A DNA stretch of 64,000 nt, from positions 1-64,000 of the forward strand of contig JAJTUP010000115.1 of NCBI GenBank assembly GCA_021399435.1. The letters run 5' to 3'. The stretch is from Diaporthe sp. PMI_573 (Eukaryota > Ascomycota > Sordariomycetes > Diaporthales > Diaporthaceae). The notes beneath the pieces were generated by a model. It was not told the origin of the DNA. It saw nothing but the letters and a program-made list of their open reading frames with translations, and did not search any database. Shown piece after piece: positions 43,113 through 54,400 of this stretch; within the stretch, counting starts at the first letter, position 1; every line of letters starts with the position of its first letter. The translations under genes and the position numbers were made by a program.

Positions 43113-43846
43113 CTAGATTGCATTGACCGCCTAGGTCAAACCAGGCGATACTCTGATTTCTTCGATGCGACGTGAATTAATAAGCCAATCCCTTTAGGCC
43201 AACGATGGTGTAGTTTGCTTTAGTCAAGAACAGGTCGGGGACAAGCCGGCAAGAGAATGGCAACCAGATCCACTCACACAGGCAAGACCAAGGATTTTGA
43301 ATCTTGGTTACCTGCAGAGGGCTTGGACTGACTCATCTAATAAAAGCCTGCAGTCGCTACTTGATGGAAGCAAGGTGGACGTGACAAGGGATACACCTCC
43401 GCCAGCTGATCATCGGCAACTCGGTCGAAAAAGCACAATTCATACGTTAGATGTGGTCTCGGGGACGGACCTAAGACGAGCCGCGGCGGGGTAAACGCGG
43501 AAATCATGCGGCCATGCTTTTACTGAAAAGCGCTACGTATGCAGCCTTCCACGTTGTCTTACGAGGAGAACATCTATGTCGCCGGTCAGCCGTCACAAAC
43601 CTGCTCAGATTTACAATAGTCTGCAGGTGTGAAACACAGCCACAACAGACCCGGAGAAGGAGGAGAGAGATCACTACCCCTGCTGGACCAATACTTCGCA
43701 GAATTGGGATCACTGGCCCTGCCCGTGCTGATCTGTCGCTGCAGTGGCATCCCACATGACGACGAAGATCGACACAAAAAGAGGGCCGGGAATCCCCACC
43801 CCACCCCCAGCCCTACCGAGTTTTCAAAACCAGAGATACGTTGGGT
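43113..43846. other. 5' flank of the Zn-cluster gene, no further genes
   Basis: Short overlapping frames on both strands (43504-43759) are mutually antisense and have no domain. Nothing else recognised. Confidence 0.35.
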
Positions 43847-44686
43847 CCAAGGCTCGGACCCACTACACTGCAAATCCACGTGGACCACAAATAAGTGGCC
43901 CATCTCTATTACATCCACCTGTCGGCCCTCAGATTACGTAATAATCCACTACACTTGGACCTGAAAGTGGATGTAATGGAGTGGATTTAGGTGGATTTAG
44001 GTACAGGGGGATATTCCCTGACCCTGTACGGTTCATAGTACGTACCAAGCGTGGCAGACGGATCGTGACGTCAGCGACGGTAACGTTCGTGATCCAATTG
44101 GTTACTGGATCACTAAGCAAAGCAGATATCCTCGATTATCCAGGATGGCCTTGGACTTCCTGACAATCCAGCCGATGTCAGCCGAGTGTGAGAGGTTATT
44201 TTCAGCTGCTGGCAAGATGGTCTCGGGGTTGCGTACAAACCTAGATGCTGAGCTTATCGCCATTTGTCAGGTTTTACGCTCTTGGTACCGTGCTGGCATT
44301 ATCAAGGACCTGGATCCATTGCTTAAGTCGCACCTTGAAAGTAAGCTGGATGGCGGTTGTGGGACTCTAGGCGACGAGGAGCTGGCGCTTGCTGAGTCAA
44401 AATGGCTATTGGAGGGCGAGGATAGCGCCAGCGAGGTTGACGATTCATCACAGCAGCAACAGGCTGAAGAGTTAGTGTCAACCTCTGAAAGTGAGGCTGA
44501 ATAGGCGTCGACGAGGTTGCGAATAGCCTCAAAAATCCACTTATAAATCCACTTATAAATCCACGTGTGTACATCCATTCCACTCCGGTCGAATATGTGC
44601 TACATCCACTACGTAATTGCTAAAAAATCGTACATCCACTCTACTTGGTCCAAAAGTGGAGTGGATGTAGTGGTTCCGACCCTTGG
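43847..44686 (+). mobile_element. hAT deletion derivative, about 840 bp
   Basis: The ends are inverted copies (left CCAAGGCTCGGACCCACTAC; right end complement differs at two bases). Dense GTGGAT/ATCCAC words lie next to both ends, as hAT subterminal repeats do. The plus-strand frame at 44145-44504 keeps the dimerisation domain: MALDFLTIQPMSAECERLFS, AAGKMVSGLRTNL, ICQVLRSWYRAG. The catalytic core is gone. No clear 8-bp target duplication. Confidence 0.8.
44145..44504 (+). pseudogene. hAT dimerisation-domain fragment
   Basis: Remnant of the transposase C-terminus inside the 43847-44686 element. The frame is open with an acidic tail and a TAG stop, but it covers only about 120 codons. The ATG at 44145 is an internal Met, not a genuine start. 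Confidence 0.8.
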
Positions 44687-45495
44687 AATTTACCAGAACG
44701 CGTCCGCGATAACGAGGCATGGCTCGGCGTGATGCGATATCATCACGGCCGAACGCATGGTGTCCCGTCTAATCACGCGCATCGGGCCAGTAAACAACAT
44801 CGGCTCGTCGGAAGGAAACGCCATAAAAAGTTTGGGACTATGGGAATCTGTCCCTCGCGCGATCGCGGCAACCCCGACAACCAAGAGAGTCCCGACTAAT
44901 GTTCTCCTCGAACGATGGTTTCTTGTTGGCCCACGCCTCTGTTTATCATCCTGCCGTGTATGTCGCTACCTCCTCGACCACAGTTAGATCCTCCCGGAAT
45001 TGTATTCCAACCTTGCTCTTCATCACGGTAGCTAACACACTTCCTTCGCATCCCTTGTCCATCGTGATGACGAGTTTTCTCGCCTTTTCTCCCTCTCCCA
45101 CTATGCCTACGCTCCAGATCTTCTCTGTTTACCCCGCGGTTTCCAAACTGGGGTTTCTTGTATTCGCCCTCATTAAACCTTACATGTTTGGTCGTTTGGG
45201 GTTTAAGATAGGCTTCGACTGATCGATAGTTATGGTGCATAATCGCGGAAGATATTCTGACAGCGAACCCTCTTGGTATAATATTCTTTTCGTTTTAAAG
45301 ATTGCATTACAGGTCTTTCAGGGATTTTTAAAAGGGAAGTTAGGATTTTATCACCGCGACTCATTCCTGAGTCCCAATATCAAGTGGCCTCTCAGTAGGC
45401 AAAGAAAAAAACGATAAAGGGTGATCAATAGTCTGGTTACTTTAATGCTCTAGCAATTCTGTCAAACACGTGGAATGGGAGCCTTCCGAGTCATT
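44687..45495. other. Interval without supported genes
   Basis: Antisense pairs of short frames (44645-44899, 44896-45240) without domains; AT content rises from about 45200 onward. Confidence 0.4.
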
Positions 45496-45811
45496 TTAGT
45501 ACTTCTGAAGTAAGGCTGTCTTCTGGCGGGCTTCCTCCATGAGGAAGCCACGAGCAGTATCCTCTAGAGCCTCGTGAGAAACCTCCATCAAATAGAGGAT
45601 GTTGCCCATGCCGTGGCCGAGATACCGCTTGAGTTTCCGGTGCATACTCTCTGTGGAGGAGGTTGTACGTAAGCCGAAGTTGAGAATTTTACAGGTTTGG
45701 TGCGCAGCCCATTTGCCGACGATGTGCTCCTCTTTGTCAACATAGTAGGTGTTAAGATAGTCAACGATGGCTGCCTGGTCAGAAAAAGACGCGTTTGGGC
45801 TATGAGTGCCG
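45496..45811 (-). pseudogene. Mutator-like transposase, C-terminal fragment
   Basis: The minus strand reads about 104 codons without a start: YLNTYYVDKEEHIVGKWAAH, ILNFGLRTTSSTESMHRKLK, RYLGHGMGNILYLMEVS, ending RQKTALLQKY and TAA at 45496-45498. The W-x2-H ... FG-x-TTS-x2-E-x2-H-x-x-LK pattern is typical of fungal MULE transposases after the catalytic core. Confidence 0.65.
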
Positions 45812-45819
45812 GCAGGTTT

Positions 45820-46059
45820 TTAGTCGCTAACAGGCGTAGGGTATCTGCATGGGCCGCATTTGCCGTCTAAAACTTGCTCCAGAGTCTCGGACGTGGTGGC
45901 ATTGATGGTACACTCCGTACCACGGACAGCTGCGGCAGCACATTGTGTAATCATTTCCTCCTGGACGGTTTCAGTCTCGCAATTTTCGCACAAATATTGT
46001 TTCCAGTTGCACATCTTGATAGTCCAGTATGTAGGTCCCGGGCTCGCAAGGTGCGCCAA
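45820..46059 (-). CDS. Small Cys-rich ORF, 79 aa
   Basis: The minus frame encodes MCNWKQYLCENCETETVQEE and later CGPCRYPTPVSD, with six Cys in the C-terminal 60 residues. This resembles small fungal Cys-rich hypothetical proteins that start MCN/MCI. There is no clear signal peptide. It sits between two transposon relics and could be chance. Confidence 0.3.
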   Translation of the reverse strand: MAHLASPGPTYWTIKMCNWKQYLCENCETETVQEEMITQCAAAAVRGTECTINATTSETLEQVLDGKCGPCRYPTPVSD

Positions 46060-46335
46060 AATGCGAATTGGAGTGTGCGTCGCGACTAAACGTTTAAGTA
46101 GATACGTCTATAGATGCGAACAAGGTTGCACTACACTGTATACAGTATAAATTAAGGATTGTTAATATAACTAGCGCATCACAGAAAGACACAACGATTC
46201 ATGCGTAAAAGAACCGTGCCTGGTCTTTCAAAAATACCAGCCGTTGGCGACCGTCGATAGCGACCGTTTCTGGGATTTTCAAGTTTTCAACGGCGCTACA
46301 GTACAGTACTAATTACTGTAAGGAATTAACTTTCA

Positions 46336-46848
46336 GAACAATTCTTTATAGGAACACGTTCTACGTGCCCCGGAGAAAGTACGCTCTGGCTCTGATGACT
46401 CCGCTGGGATGGAGAGGATAGCGATTGCTATCTGCTCAGCCGGGGGTATAACCGCCACTGCTTAGGCTGGCACTACTATTCTAGGGGAGTTTGGCCGTTT
46501 AGGTCCGTAGCGTCGTCTTGGATAAATGCCATGAAGTTATTAGCATTTTGCTTTCTAGTTGTCTCCACTTGCAGGCTCTCCAATAGCCTATCCAGCTCAT
46601 TCCGAGGTATCTTTGCAACCGGAGAGGCTTGGTTTGGCTCAGAATTAGTGGATTTGCTATCCAGGGCTAATGCTTTATACTCTTCCTCCCAGATTATGTT
46701 GGCACTGTTGATAGCATCCTTATGTCACGATACTGGCCAGTTCTTATAGAGATAGGCAGCACGATTTCGTGGATTAAGTAATAGAGCGGTAGCATAAACC
46801 GGAGCCTCTGAAGTCTTGTTGTAGAGGCATTGTGAAAAACGTTGTTCT
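46336..46848 (-). pseudogene. hAT transposase relic with Trp-to-stop changes
   Basis: The minus strand reads YNKTSEAPVYATALLLNPRN, RAAYLYKNWPVS-stop-HKDAI, WEEEYKALAL, then NGQTPLE-stop-stop-CQPKQWRLYPRLSR. A one-base loss follows, and the adjacent frame continues IAIAILSIPAESSEPERTFS and GARRT. In hAT proteins Trp normally sits at these stop positions (the PLEWW block and the NW...W block). The three stops are thus readily explained as TGG to TAG/TGA, i.e. G-to-A changes. Confidence 0.75.
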
Positions 46849-46862
46849 CAAATCTAAGCCAT

Positions 46863-47036
46863 CTATACCGGCTTGCACTTGAAGATGCCTGTAATGCGGC
46901 CCTCTTTATTGTGGGTCCACCTATACCGACAGCCCTTCTTCTCCAGCCAATCCAATGCTGTTTGCGATAGTGTGTAGATACCTTGGTTCTCTTTACGGAA
47001 CTTTTGTAGCCAATTCTTGAGGGTATTCTTGCCCAA
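46863..47036 (-). pseudogene. Possible Mutator-like transposase fragment
   Basis: About 55 minus-strand codons remain open: KNTLKNWLQKFRKENQGIYT, ALDWLEKKGCRYRWTHNKEG, RITGIFKC. The last part is placed and spaced like the segment before the DDE domain of fungal MULEs (R-V-T-x-L-F), but the match is weak. It may belong with the 45.5-kb fragment, with the hAT relic inserted between them. Confidence 0.4.
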
Positions 47037-47041
47037 TTAAA

Positions 47042-47287
47042 CGTTTAGGTATACGTTAAGAAGGGCAGTACACATGACCTTTGCGAAGATCAGACGAGGA
47101 CACTGATTTACGGGTTTCCATCGGAATAGCATAATTTCTTTTCAGAAATTTCATTAACGTTACAGTAGTACAGTAGCTGAAGCAGACTTTAGGGAATACA
47201 GAAATCATGTTCATAGAAAATGACAAAGTAGAAAAACCCTACTGTACTTCATCATGATAGATACAGTATAAGGTCTACCGATACGAT
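47042..47287. other. AT-rich interval before the 75-bp repeat
   Basis: Stops in all frames; nothing recognised. It continues the AT-rich zone that holds the hAT and Mutator-like relics. Confidence 0.4.
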
Positions 47288-47491
47288 ATATGCCATTCTT
47301 TTAGAATGGTCTTTCATCCCGTACGATGTCAAATCCCTCAGTATGCCATTCTTTTAGAATGGTTATTGGTCCCGTACTGGTTCGAAAACTCCAATACCAG
47401 TCTTCCCACCAAAAAATATGCCATTCTTTTAGAATGGTTATTGGTCCCGTACTGGTTCGAAAACTCCAATACCAGTCTTCCCACCAAAAAA
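47288..47491. repeat. 75-bp tandem repeat with internal palindrome
   Basis: Two identical 75-bp units (47342-47416 and 47417-47491) are preceded by a partial, diverged third (47288-47341). Each unit begins TATGCCATTCTTTTAGAATG, containing the inverted pair CCATTC/GAATGG. Confidence 0.9.
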
Positions 47492-47965
47492 TATAAAATC
47501 TGTGCCCAGTCACGCAGCGCCCACCAAAATGATGGCTGATTTTTGCTCTATTTAATGAGCATGGTCTCTAATCTTGCCGACCCTCATAGCGGTCAGGATT
47601 CGGGAATGAATTTCTGATTATTGTTTGTTTTGTCCCTGTTTTTCCCATAGCGGGATCGGTGTTTTGTTTGCAACTCAGTTTTTTGTGTATGTGTGCTTTC
47701 TATTGGTTAGGTACTGTTCGCGGGCATCATAGCGTTACTTCGGCTCGCTCGTTATGTAAGCCGCTGCCTCGGGAGTTTCATCAACGGGGTTGGGATTCGT
47801 CGTGGCTAGACCTTCGAACTCTATTTTTTCTCCAAAACATCATACGACTTCATGTTATCCTAATGTCTACATCCAGTGTCACAGAGTCGGGCCCGGATGG
47901 CCAGTGTATGATAACATTCGTGGTTCTGTCATTTCGCTATCGTAACTGACGTTTCTCAGCCACAG

Positions 47966-48558
47966 GTGATTACGCCCGAGAGATATACCCTGATGTCGAA
48001 CATTTCCCAGATACCAAGATCATCGATGCGTTATTACCGTTACCTGCGCGGCGTTTCCCCTGCGTCAATCCTGCGTCGACGGCGCGGTTATTTTTCAGCA
48101 GGATTCAAAATCTCGCCGCTTGTTTAATACAGATTTCTGGTGAGGAGTCAAGAGAGGTCTGCGGGCGATGCAGAAATCGGAAGGGTCTATGGATACTCTG
48201 TGTTGTTAGTTCCGTGCCTATTGTGCGGGCAGCAACACGTGGAGCCTGTGCAAATTGTTATTATAACGGTAAAGCTCGTGGATGCGAATTGCGTATGTAT
48301 CAGCTGACTATTCTTACTATGTCTTGTTACTAATACTAATATCTGTTAAAATTAGACGAGTTGACAAGAAATGCGCAACGTGGCCAGGATAGAGAGCGGG
48401 CAGAGGTCAGACAAGAGCTGTCTATGCCGAACCCCTATGACGCTTTGCACCATCTTGCACTGGGTTTAGATGGCTTGCAAAAATGGTTTGAGTGGTTCGA
48501 TGATGTAGCAGCCCCGCACTTATCTGTAGCTGTTAATGGTACTCGGGCCTCGTCGTAA
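47966..48558 (+). CDS. DUF3716-like Cys-rich protein, C-terminal exons
   Basis: Exon 47966-48292 (after a CACAG acceptor) and exon 48356-48558 are joined across a GTATGT...TTAG intron with consistent phase. The first reads YPDVEHFPDTKIIDALLPLP, then SREVCGRCRNRKGLWILCVV, GACANCYYNGKARGCEL. That CxxC...C...CANC(Y/H)...C arrangement is typical of the fungal DUF3716 domain, presumably zinc-binding. The second exon ends AVNGTRASS-stop. The 5' exon is not resolved; candidate start codons lie between 47560 and 47900. Function unknown. Confidence 0.6.
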
Positions 48559-48784
48559 GAATCCGAACAGATATGTTTGTATTTCTTTCTCAGGAGTTGT
48601 CAGTGGTTTTACGTCCGGTTATATGTTTTAAGGATTATTAGATGTTGGTCTATTATTGCTATCCAAACCGTTGGGTTTGCATTATATGGCTGGAGTTCTA
48701 GGTGTATGTTTTAGGAGGCGATGTCCTCGTCTGAGACTTCCACGCAACATTCCGGAGCTACTGGTTTTGGGCAGTTGGTCAAGG

Positions 48785-48805
48785 AGCGGTCCGTTGCGGA
48801 CCGCT
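48785..48805. repeat. GCGGTCCG/CGGACCGC palindrome between DUF3716 gene and helicase
   Basis: AGCGGTCCGTTGCGGACCGC followed by T: an 8-bp perfect stem (9 with the outer A/T pair) and a 3-nt loop. It lies 227 bp after the DUF3716 stop and 111 bp beyond the stop of the convergent helicase, so it could be a Helitron 3' hairpin or a shared 3'-end element. Confidence 0.7.
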
Positions 48806-48915
48806 ATTTAGATCTGTGGTCTGGGTGCGCGCGGATGAGAGCGGTTGTCTAGCTTGTGTAGGTGCGAGGTTTCACGTTGGACTTAAGAAGGTTGTTGGTT
48901 CGAACATCCTCTCTC

Positions 48916-50614
48916 TTAAGGCCATCTGTTCAATGTCAAACGTGACAACCCTTCCAACTTATCTAGCACTTTCCGCAACTTCTGAGGCATACCAACTGTA
49001 CTCCAATTTTCTGATGTCACCGAGCTGAGGAGTTGGATACCAGCAAGCGTCTTGCACCTTGACAAGGAGACGTATGCACTGACAGGATCGATTCTCCCGC
49101 CGGCACCTCTACGTGACGTCAGGTCGACAATGATTTCCCGAAAGGTTCGCCCTTGTGCCTTATAGTCGGTCAAGGCGAATGCTGGTGTGCAGGGGAGGCC
49201 ACGCCGGTCACATTTTCCGGTTAGGAATTTGAAGCGGTTTCTTGATGGCTCGAGTGTGATCTTGTCCGGAGCCAGCAGTATTCGACCCTTCGGTAGTCCT
49301 GCAATGTCGATGTTTTCCGCTTCGTGAGGCTCGAGCAGGATACCTTCTGGGCATCCGAAGTGGATGATTGTGTCGTCTGTTAGACGAAGCCCCGTTTTGC
49401 GGCGGTCTCCGGGAATGACACCTCTGGCTGTGAATTCTGTCCCGTTCATAAGCTTCAGCCCGGGGTATTGGTTTTTGTTGGTCAGGACTGGCATGTTGTC
49501 TGTATAGAAAAAGATTCCAGGGACATTCGTCCAGCTATTATCACCAAAGGCTATTGTTGCCGGCTTTTGCATCGGGTTTGGGTCGGTCCAGGTGTGATCT
49601 GATATGAATATCCGAACAACTTGCCCTCGAGCCCTGGCAAACCCGATGACTGCGTCCATGTTCAGGCGCCATCTTGTCGCGTTGGTTGGGGTGATTGCTC
49701 GCACCTCCTCCCAGTCAATTGGTGTTTCTAAACCGACAACCTTGTTGTTCAGTCTGTGTAGGTACTCCTCGCTAGGATTTCCATCCCGCAGTTGCTGTAA
49801 CATTTCTCGAAGTTCTGGGTCTGTGGCTCTCATTTGTTCGTTGAGTATGACCACATGCGTGAACTTCTCGAATAGTTTGTATCCTGCTAGCTGCGCCATT
49901 GCTGCTGTGATATTCTGGGGTTCCGTGCTGATCGTCTCGCCGTCATCTCCAACCCGGGAAGAGGTTTTCGGGGCACTTGTTTTAGCAGGAAAGATCACGG
50001 AAGTTGCGCTTACGGGTGGGAATTGCGCAAAATCGCCCAGGACCATAACCACCGGGACACGTCCGAAGTATACATCTTCAGCCTCGTGGTGACCTCTGAG
50101 ATGATTCAACCTTTGGCTGATGTTATAGAATAACTGGCCGGAAACCATGCTTAGTTCATCAAGAACTAGCATTTTGGTCCCCTTCCACCTTCTTTGGAGA
50201 AGGTTCTCTACGTCCGTGGAACATTTCTTTTTGCGGCTGAAACCCACGGCTGAGTGGATGGTCCTTCCGTTGATGTTTGCTGCTGCAGAGCCCGTACTAG
50301 CAGTTATGCAGAGCGAATGGTGGTCGTCCATCATCATGAACAATTTGTCAATAGCCTGGACAAGCCAGCTTTTACCAACACCTCCACTCCCGCCAACATG
50401 TAGGAGAAGTTGGTTACTTTCGTTGGACTGTCTGTTGTGCTGGTCTATTGTCTGTAGGTGCCGTGCAACTCCCTGTAGTACCAACGATTGTCTGTGGTTA
50501 AGGTGTTCAGAGGCGGTAAGCTGTTCCGCGGCAGAGGTCCATGAGATCTGTTCTAAGTGTCGAACCCGCATCGATGGTTGTGTCTTTCGGGTAGAATTCC
50601 CTACTCATTGTTAG
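48916..50614 (-). pseudogene. Helitron PIF1-type helicase segment
   Basis: Helicase part of a Helitron RepHel protein (DNA unwinding during rolling-circle transposition). The frame opens at MSRNSTRKTQPSMRVRHLEQ (Met near 50610). Motifs: Walker A GGSGGVGKSW, Walker B KMLVLDELSMVSG, motif III-like VVMVLGDFAQFPPV, and the C-terminal PIF1 block ALTDYKAQGRTFREIIVDLT with AYVSLSRCKTLAGIQL. It is open to the stop at 48916-48918, but is separated from the Rep part by a frame change near 50650, so the full RepHel is not one continuous frame here. Confidence 0.85.
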
Positions 50615-50642
50615 ATGGCCTTCGTTGAATCGACCTTTCTGT

Positions 50643-51440
50643 TTAGGTTGTACCTGTCACATTATAAACCATGTCGGGATTTGGGATTCCGTCTAGCTCC
50701 ATCTCTATGTCTGCACTTCCTTTGCCGAAGCGGGATTCGAGTTTGTTGTGGTTGGCAATAAATTGAGTTTTCAAAAGACCATTTACTTCTGTCGATGTCA
50801 CTTTGCAGTTTGAGGGATCGGCGTTGGTCTCCCATCTCAGATTTTGCTCGTCGCCGTTCACAATGTCGCTGAGTTGGTAGTACAAGGTGTGAAGGGAATT
50901 AAGACCCTGTCCAGCATGGGTTTCAGTGTGCAGTATGTCTCGCAACACTGCTAGTTGTTCAGTTTCTGAAGCTGATGTCTCTCCCTCTCCGTCTTCGTTG
51001 TCTGAATCCTCGGCATTGTTTGCAACGCGCTCGGCAGTGGCACATTTGTCAGCCCACGCTGCTGCATCTACTCGTCCATCCTCGGCGGATCGTCGAAGCA
51101 GGTTACAGTTCTCGACGTGAAAAATAATCCTCTCATCCAGAGTTTCCTTACGCGTTGACCAAATTTTGTTGAGATCGTCTTCATTACTGTTTTGGAACTC
51201 ATCCCAGGGGATGAAGAGGCCAAGGTGTTGGATTGCCGCACAGGCCGGGAGAGGTGTATCGTCACCTTCAAAATGGGTTTCGATAGATCCAGTCAAGTTC
51301 GGGATAGCCCTGCTGGTAGTTCGTGTCTCCTGTATCCATTCGGTAGATAGTTCAGTGCTACTTGACAATGGAACAAAGTTTGGTGATGATAAGGGCGTGT
51401 TGTGCCTTAGGCGCCGAAGCGAAACTAACGCCATATAGTC
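50643..51440 (-). pseudogene. Helitron RepHel linker segment, second frame
   Basis: The continuation of RepHel after a frame change near 51440: LYCLYDYMALVSLRRLRHNT, then acidic linker sequence (AEDSDNEDGEGETSASETEQ) and IANHKLESRFGKG-type helical sequence, ending MVYNVTGTT-stop at 50643. Removing one T near 51440 would join it to the upstream frame (about ...PVYQS-YCLYDYMALV). The next frame begins just beyond the stop, so a second one- or two-base change is needed to reach the helicase. Confidence 0.75.
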
Positions 51441-54400
51441 GTATAGACAGTAAAGATTGATAGACCGGTCCGCGGTGTGGGTATGCAAGTAGGTGGTTTA
51501 TTTGAATCCCTCCCTGTGTGATTGCAATACCCTCATCTAAGTTCAGGGACGGAGTGTGCGTCAAGACGATACCACGGGCATGTTCCCAGTTTTTCACAAC
51601 GGAGAAATACAATTGTCGCATCGAAATCTTTGGCCAGGACTGTCTTGTACTTGGAATTGGTGACTTGAACGTCTCGAATCCGAGCAGGTAAGATACCACC
51701 TCGGGAGATGATAGTTCTTGCTCTGTGCTCATGCGGTTTGCTATACGCATAAGGAACTGCCTTGCTCTTTCGGAGAATCCTTCATCATCTTGGGCTGTAT
51801 CTTGGTCCCTTTGTTCGTGCTCGGCAATTTGAAGCTGCCGTATTTGTGCGGCGTAGGAGACTCGTTTCCACATTGGTAGGTCGAACTTGGTAGCATAGTT
51901 GGTCATGTAGTACATTGACGCGAGGCTCCTCGCCTTGGTATACATGTAGGCTATCTCGTGGTTGTGTCGGAATGCTGAAGCGATGGCTCTGTTATATGTA
52001 ACGATACGGTCGTGGTTGCGTTTGAGCCGAAGGATGCAGTCATCCGCGATGTTGGTGTGGTCGACTTCAGCCCACGGAGCACCGAAGCGGCAGTGCTTTG
52101 TCTTGTATTTATAACAAGTCTCTGTGTGACGATGTAGTTGTGAATTATGTGCAACGCGGTTGGAATCTCTTACAAGCCCACTCCATGCGACATCTGGATC
52201 CTCACTCGTTAGTTCCTCTAGAGGGGTATACACGTCATCCTTTTCTATCGCCATCTGTATCGCGTCTTCTTCGTCCAGTGTCTGACAGAATATACTATCA
52301 GCCCACGTCTCAAGACTTCGCTTCAAGGCGTCTTTGGTTTCCTCGGTCACTGGATCAGTTTGTTCTCCGGAGAACAATTTGGCTATTTGTGGAACCTGCA
52401 GGTTTCCGTTCAACCAGATCATGCCATGCAGGTGCAGCATACCTCTCTTGTTTGTTTCCACCGAGCCTATATAGTGACTTACCTTACCTAGGCACGAGTC
52501 TCGGCCGACTTGGACCAACTGGGAAAAGAACACCTCCAGTTCCTCGTGAAAGAAACGTACCGAGCTGACGGGGTCCTCGGTGCTGAACCTTAACCTGTGG
52601 AAGTGGTCTTCCAGCCTTTGTGATAGGTCGCTCAACTCCTCCGGAAGGGCAGTTTGACTAATACTCAACCACGTTTTAATCGGGCTTGTAAGGTCGTTCG
52701 GATTGATCGTGAACCATAGGACGGGAAGTCCAAAGTGTATGACCGAGCTTTGTATTTTCTGCCGCATCTGCAGTCGCGCTTCCGGGGACAGAGGGAACGA
52801 GTAACCATATGAGGATAGTCGCCGCATGAGTTCCTGGATGTCCTCGTCTTGAGTTTTATAGGTGTGCTCCATCTCTTTAGCTGCGTTCTGTAGTCTTTCA
52901 GGTGTGAGGATCTGCCACAGGTTCTTGAAGTGTTGAAATGAGGACTTGCTCATTTGTTGCATGCTTACTCGTCGGTTGTTCGATTTGACGAGTATGTTGA
53001 AGACGAGAAAGGGAAATACTGGGTGGCGAGAGAACCGGCTGCCGTGCCGGAGCAAACAGAGTCTTGTCCAGTAGCGTAGGCTGAAGCCGTGCTGGGAGTA
53101 TGAATCTTCAGCGGAATTCTCGTCGTCTCGGGTCTTACTTTCAGGCAATTTCGTGATTCTTGCCCCGCCCACCCCGTAGGGGAATAGGGTTGGGAATGTC
53201 TTCGGCCAGAATTGAAGGTCGTTCATGTCTGCAAATTCATTACCGTGGCGGACGTGTATATATGGCGTTGATGTATGGGTGGTTCTAAGTTCTACTCTTG
53301 TGCGAGTACGGTTTGCCGTACCAACATTCTGTGATGTCTGATTGTTGGTCGTCTCCGAACCTTCGATAGCAGTCCCTAAGGCGTGTACTGCGAATTGAAG
53401 CTGATCCACATCCGTACTTCTTAGTGAGCCATCCGTGTCGAAGACCCCAGAAGAATCACGCTCATAGATTGTCTCATCCTCGTCAGGCGCTGTGCCTGCC
53501 CTCGCGCTTGACGGGTCTGTGCCGTCAAAGCTTTCCGCTGCTCCAGTCGTCCCTATCCCCAAATCTTGTGGCATAATGTCTGTAGTGTCGTTCGTTCCGC
53601 CGCGGTCTGCGGCCGTTGTGTAGTGAGCAGTGTTGATCCTCTCATCTACCGTGGGCTCCTCGTGACGTGTGCAGGCTCGAATTGCAGATATGACGCGTGT
53701 TGGCGTCCATCTGGAGAGTCTTTCCGTGTCAATGGTCACATCGAGGTAGATGGGGTTGTTTGCTTTCAGCCAGAGCAGGGCCCGTTCTATTACCGGTGGT
53801 CGGACCGTCGCGTAGGTGTTTAGATCCTTGTCTGTTGGTTCATCTTTGCCGCTCCAGGTGATGAGGAAGTTCTCGAGTGTGGACTGAAGAGTACGAGGCA
53901 ACACGGTAGTGGTCAAGTCGTGCGTGTTGTTCGGGAAAACACATATATGCCCTCTTACGTGCTTCCTGTATTTAGTACCAACCCACTTTAAATCCATGCG
54001 TAATTTTGTTATGTATCCAAACGGCGTGTTGACACTAATAGCCCTCTCTTCGATAAGTGTTAAATCGCGTAGTTCCTGAGGATATTTATGCATGCATCGG
54101 AGGTGCGGCTGAAAGAAGCCTGCGCATCTCGCGAGTCTTGCGTCTCCTGGTTGTCTGTTCTTTCCGGAAGACATCGCGGCATGGCAGGTTCTACAGGTGG
54201 GGACGGATAGAGAGGAGCCGTCTGTCTGGGATTCTGTCGGGAAGCACTGATCGCAGTCTACGAGAACCTGTATCTGTTGCTGGCTGTGTTGGTTGAGGTT
54301 TTCGTAGTAGGCTTTCCACCCCCAAGGCCTGTCGTAGAACTCTCTTTTACGGCACATCAGTTGGCACCAGTAGCAGTAGGTATGTATTATATCCGCCTGC

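Noticed and set aside
48816..48915. Possible tRNA with a GGTTCGAAC B-box
   Set aside because: No acceptor stem pairing and the A-box spacing is wrong.
52098..52568. Plus-strand frame of 156 codons inside Rep
   Set aside because: Antisense of the Helitron Rep domain.
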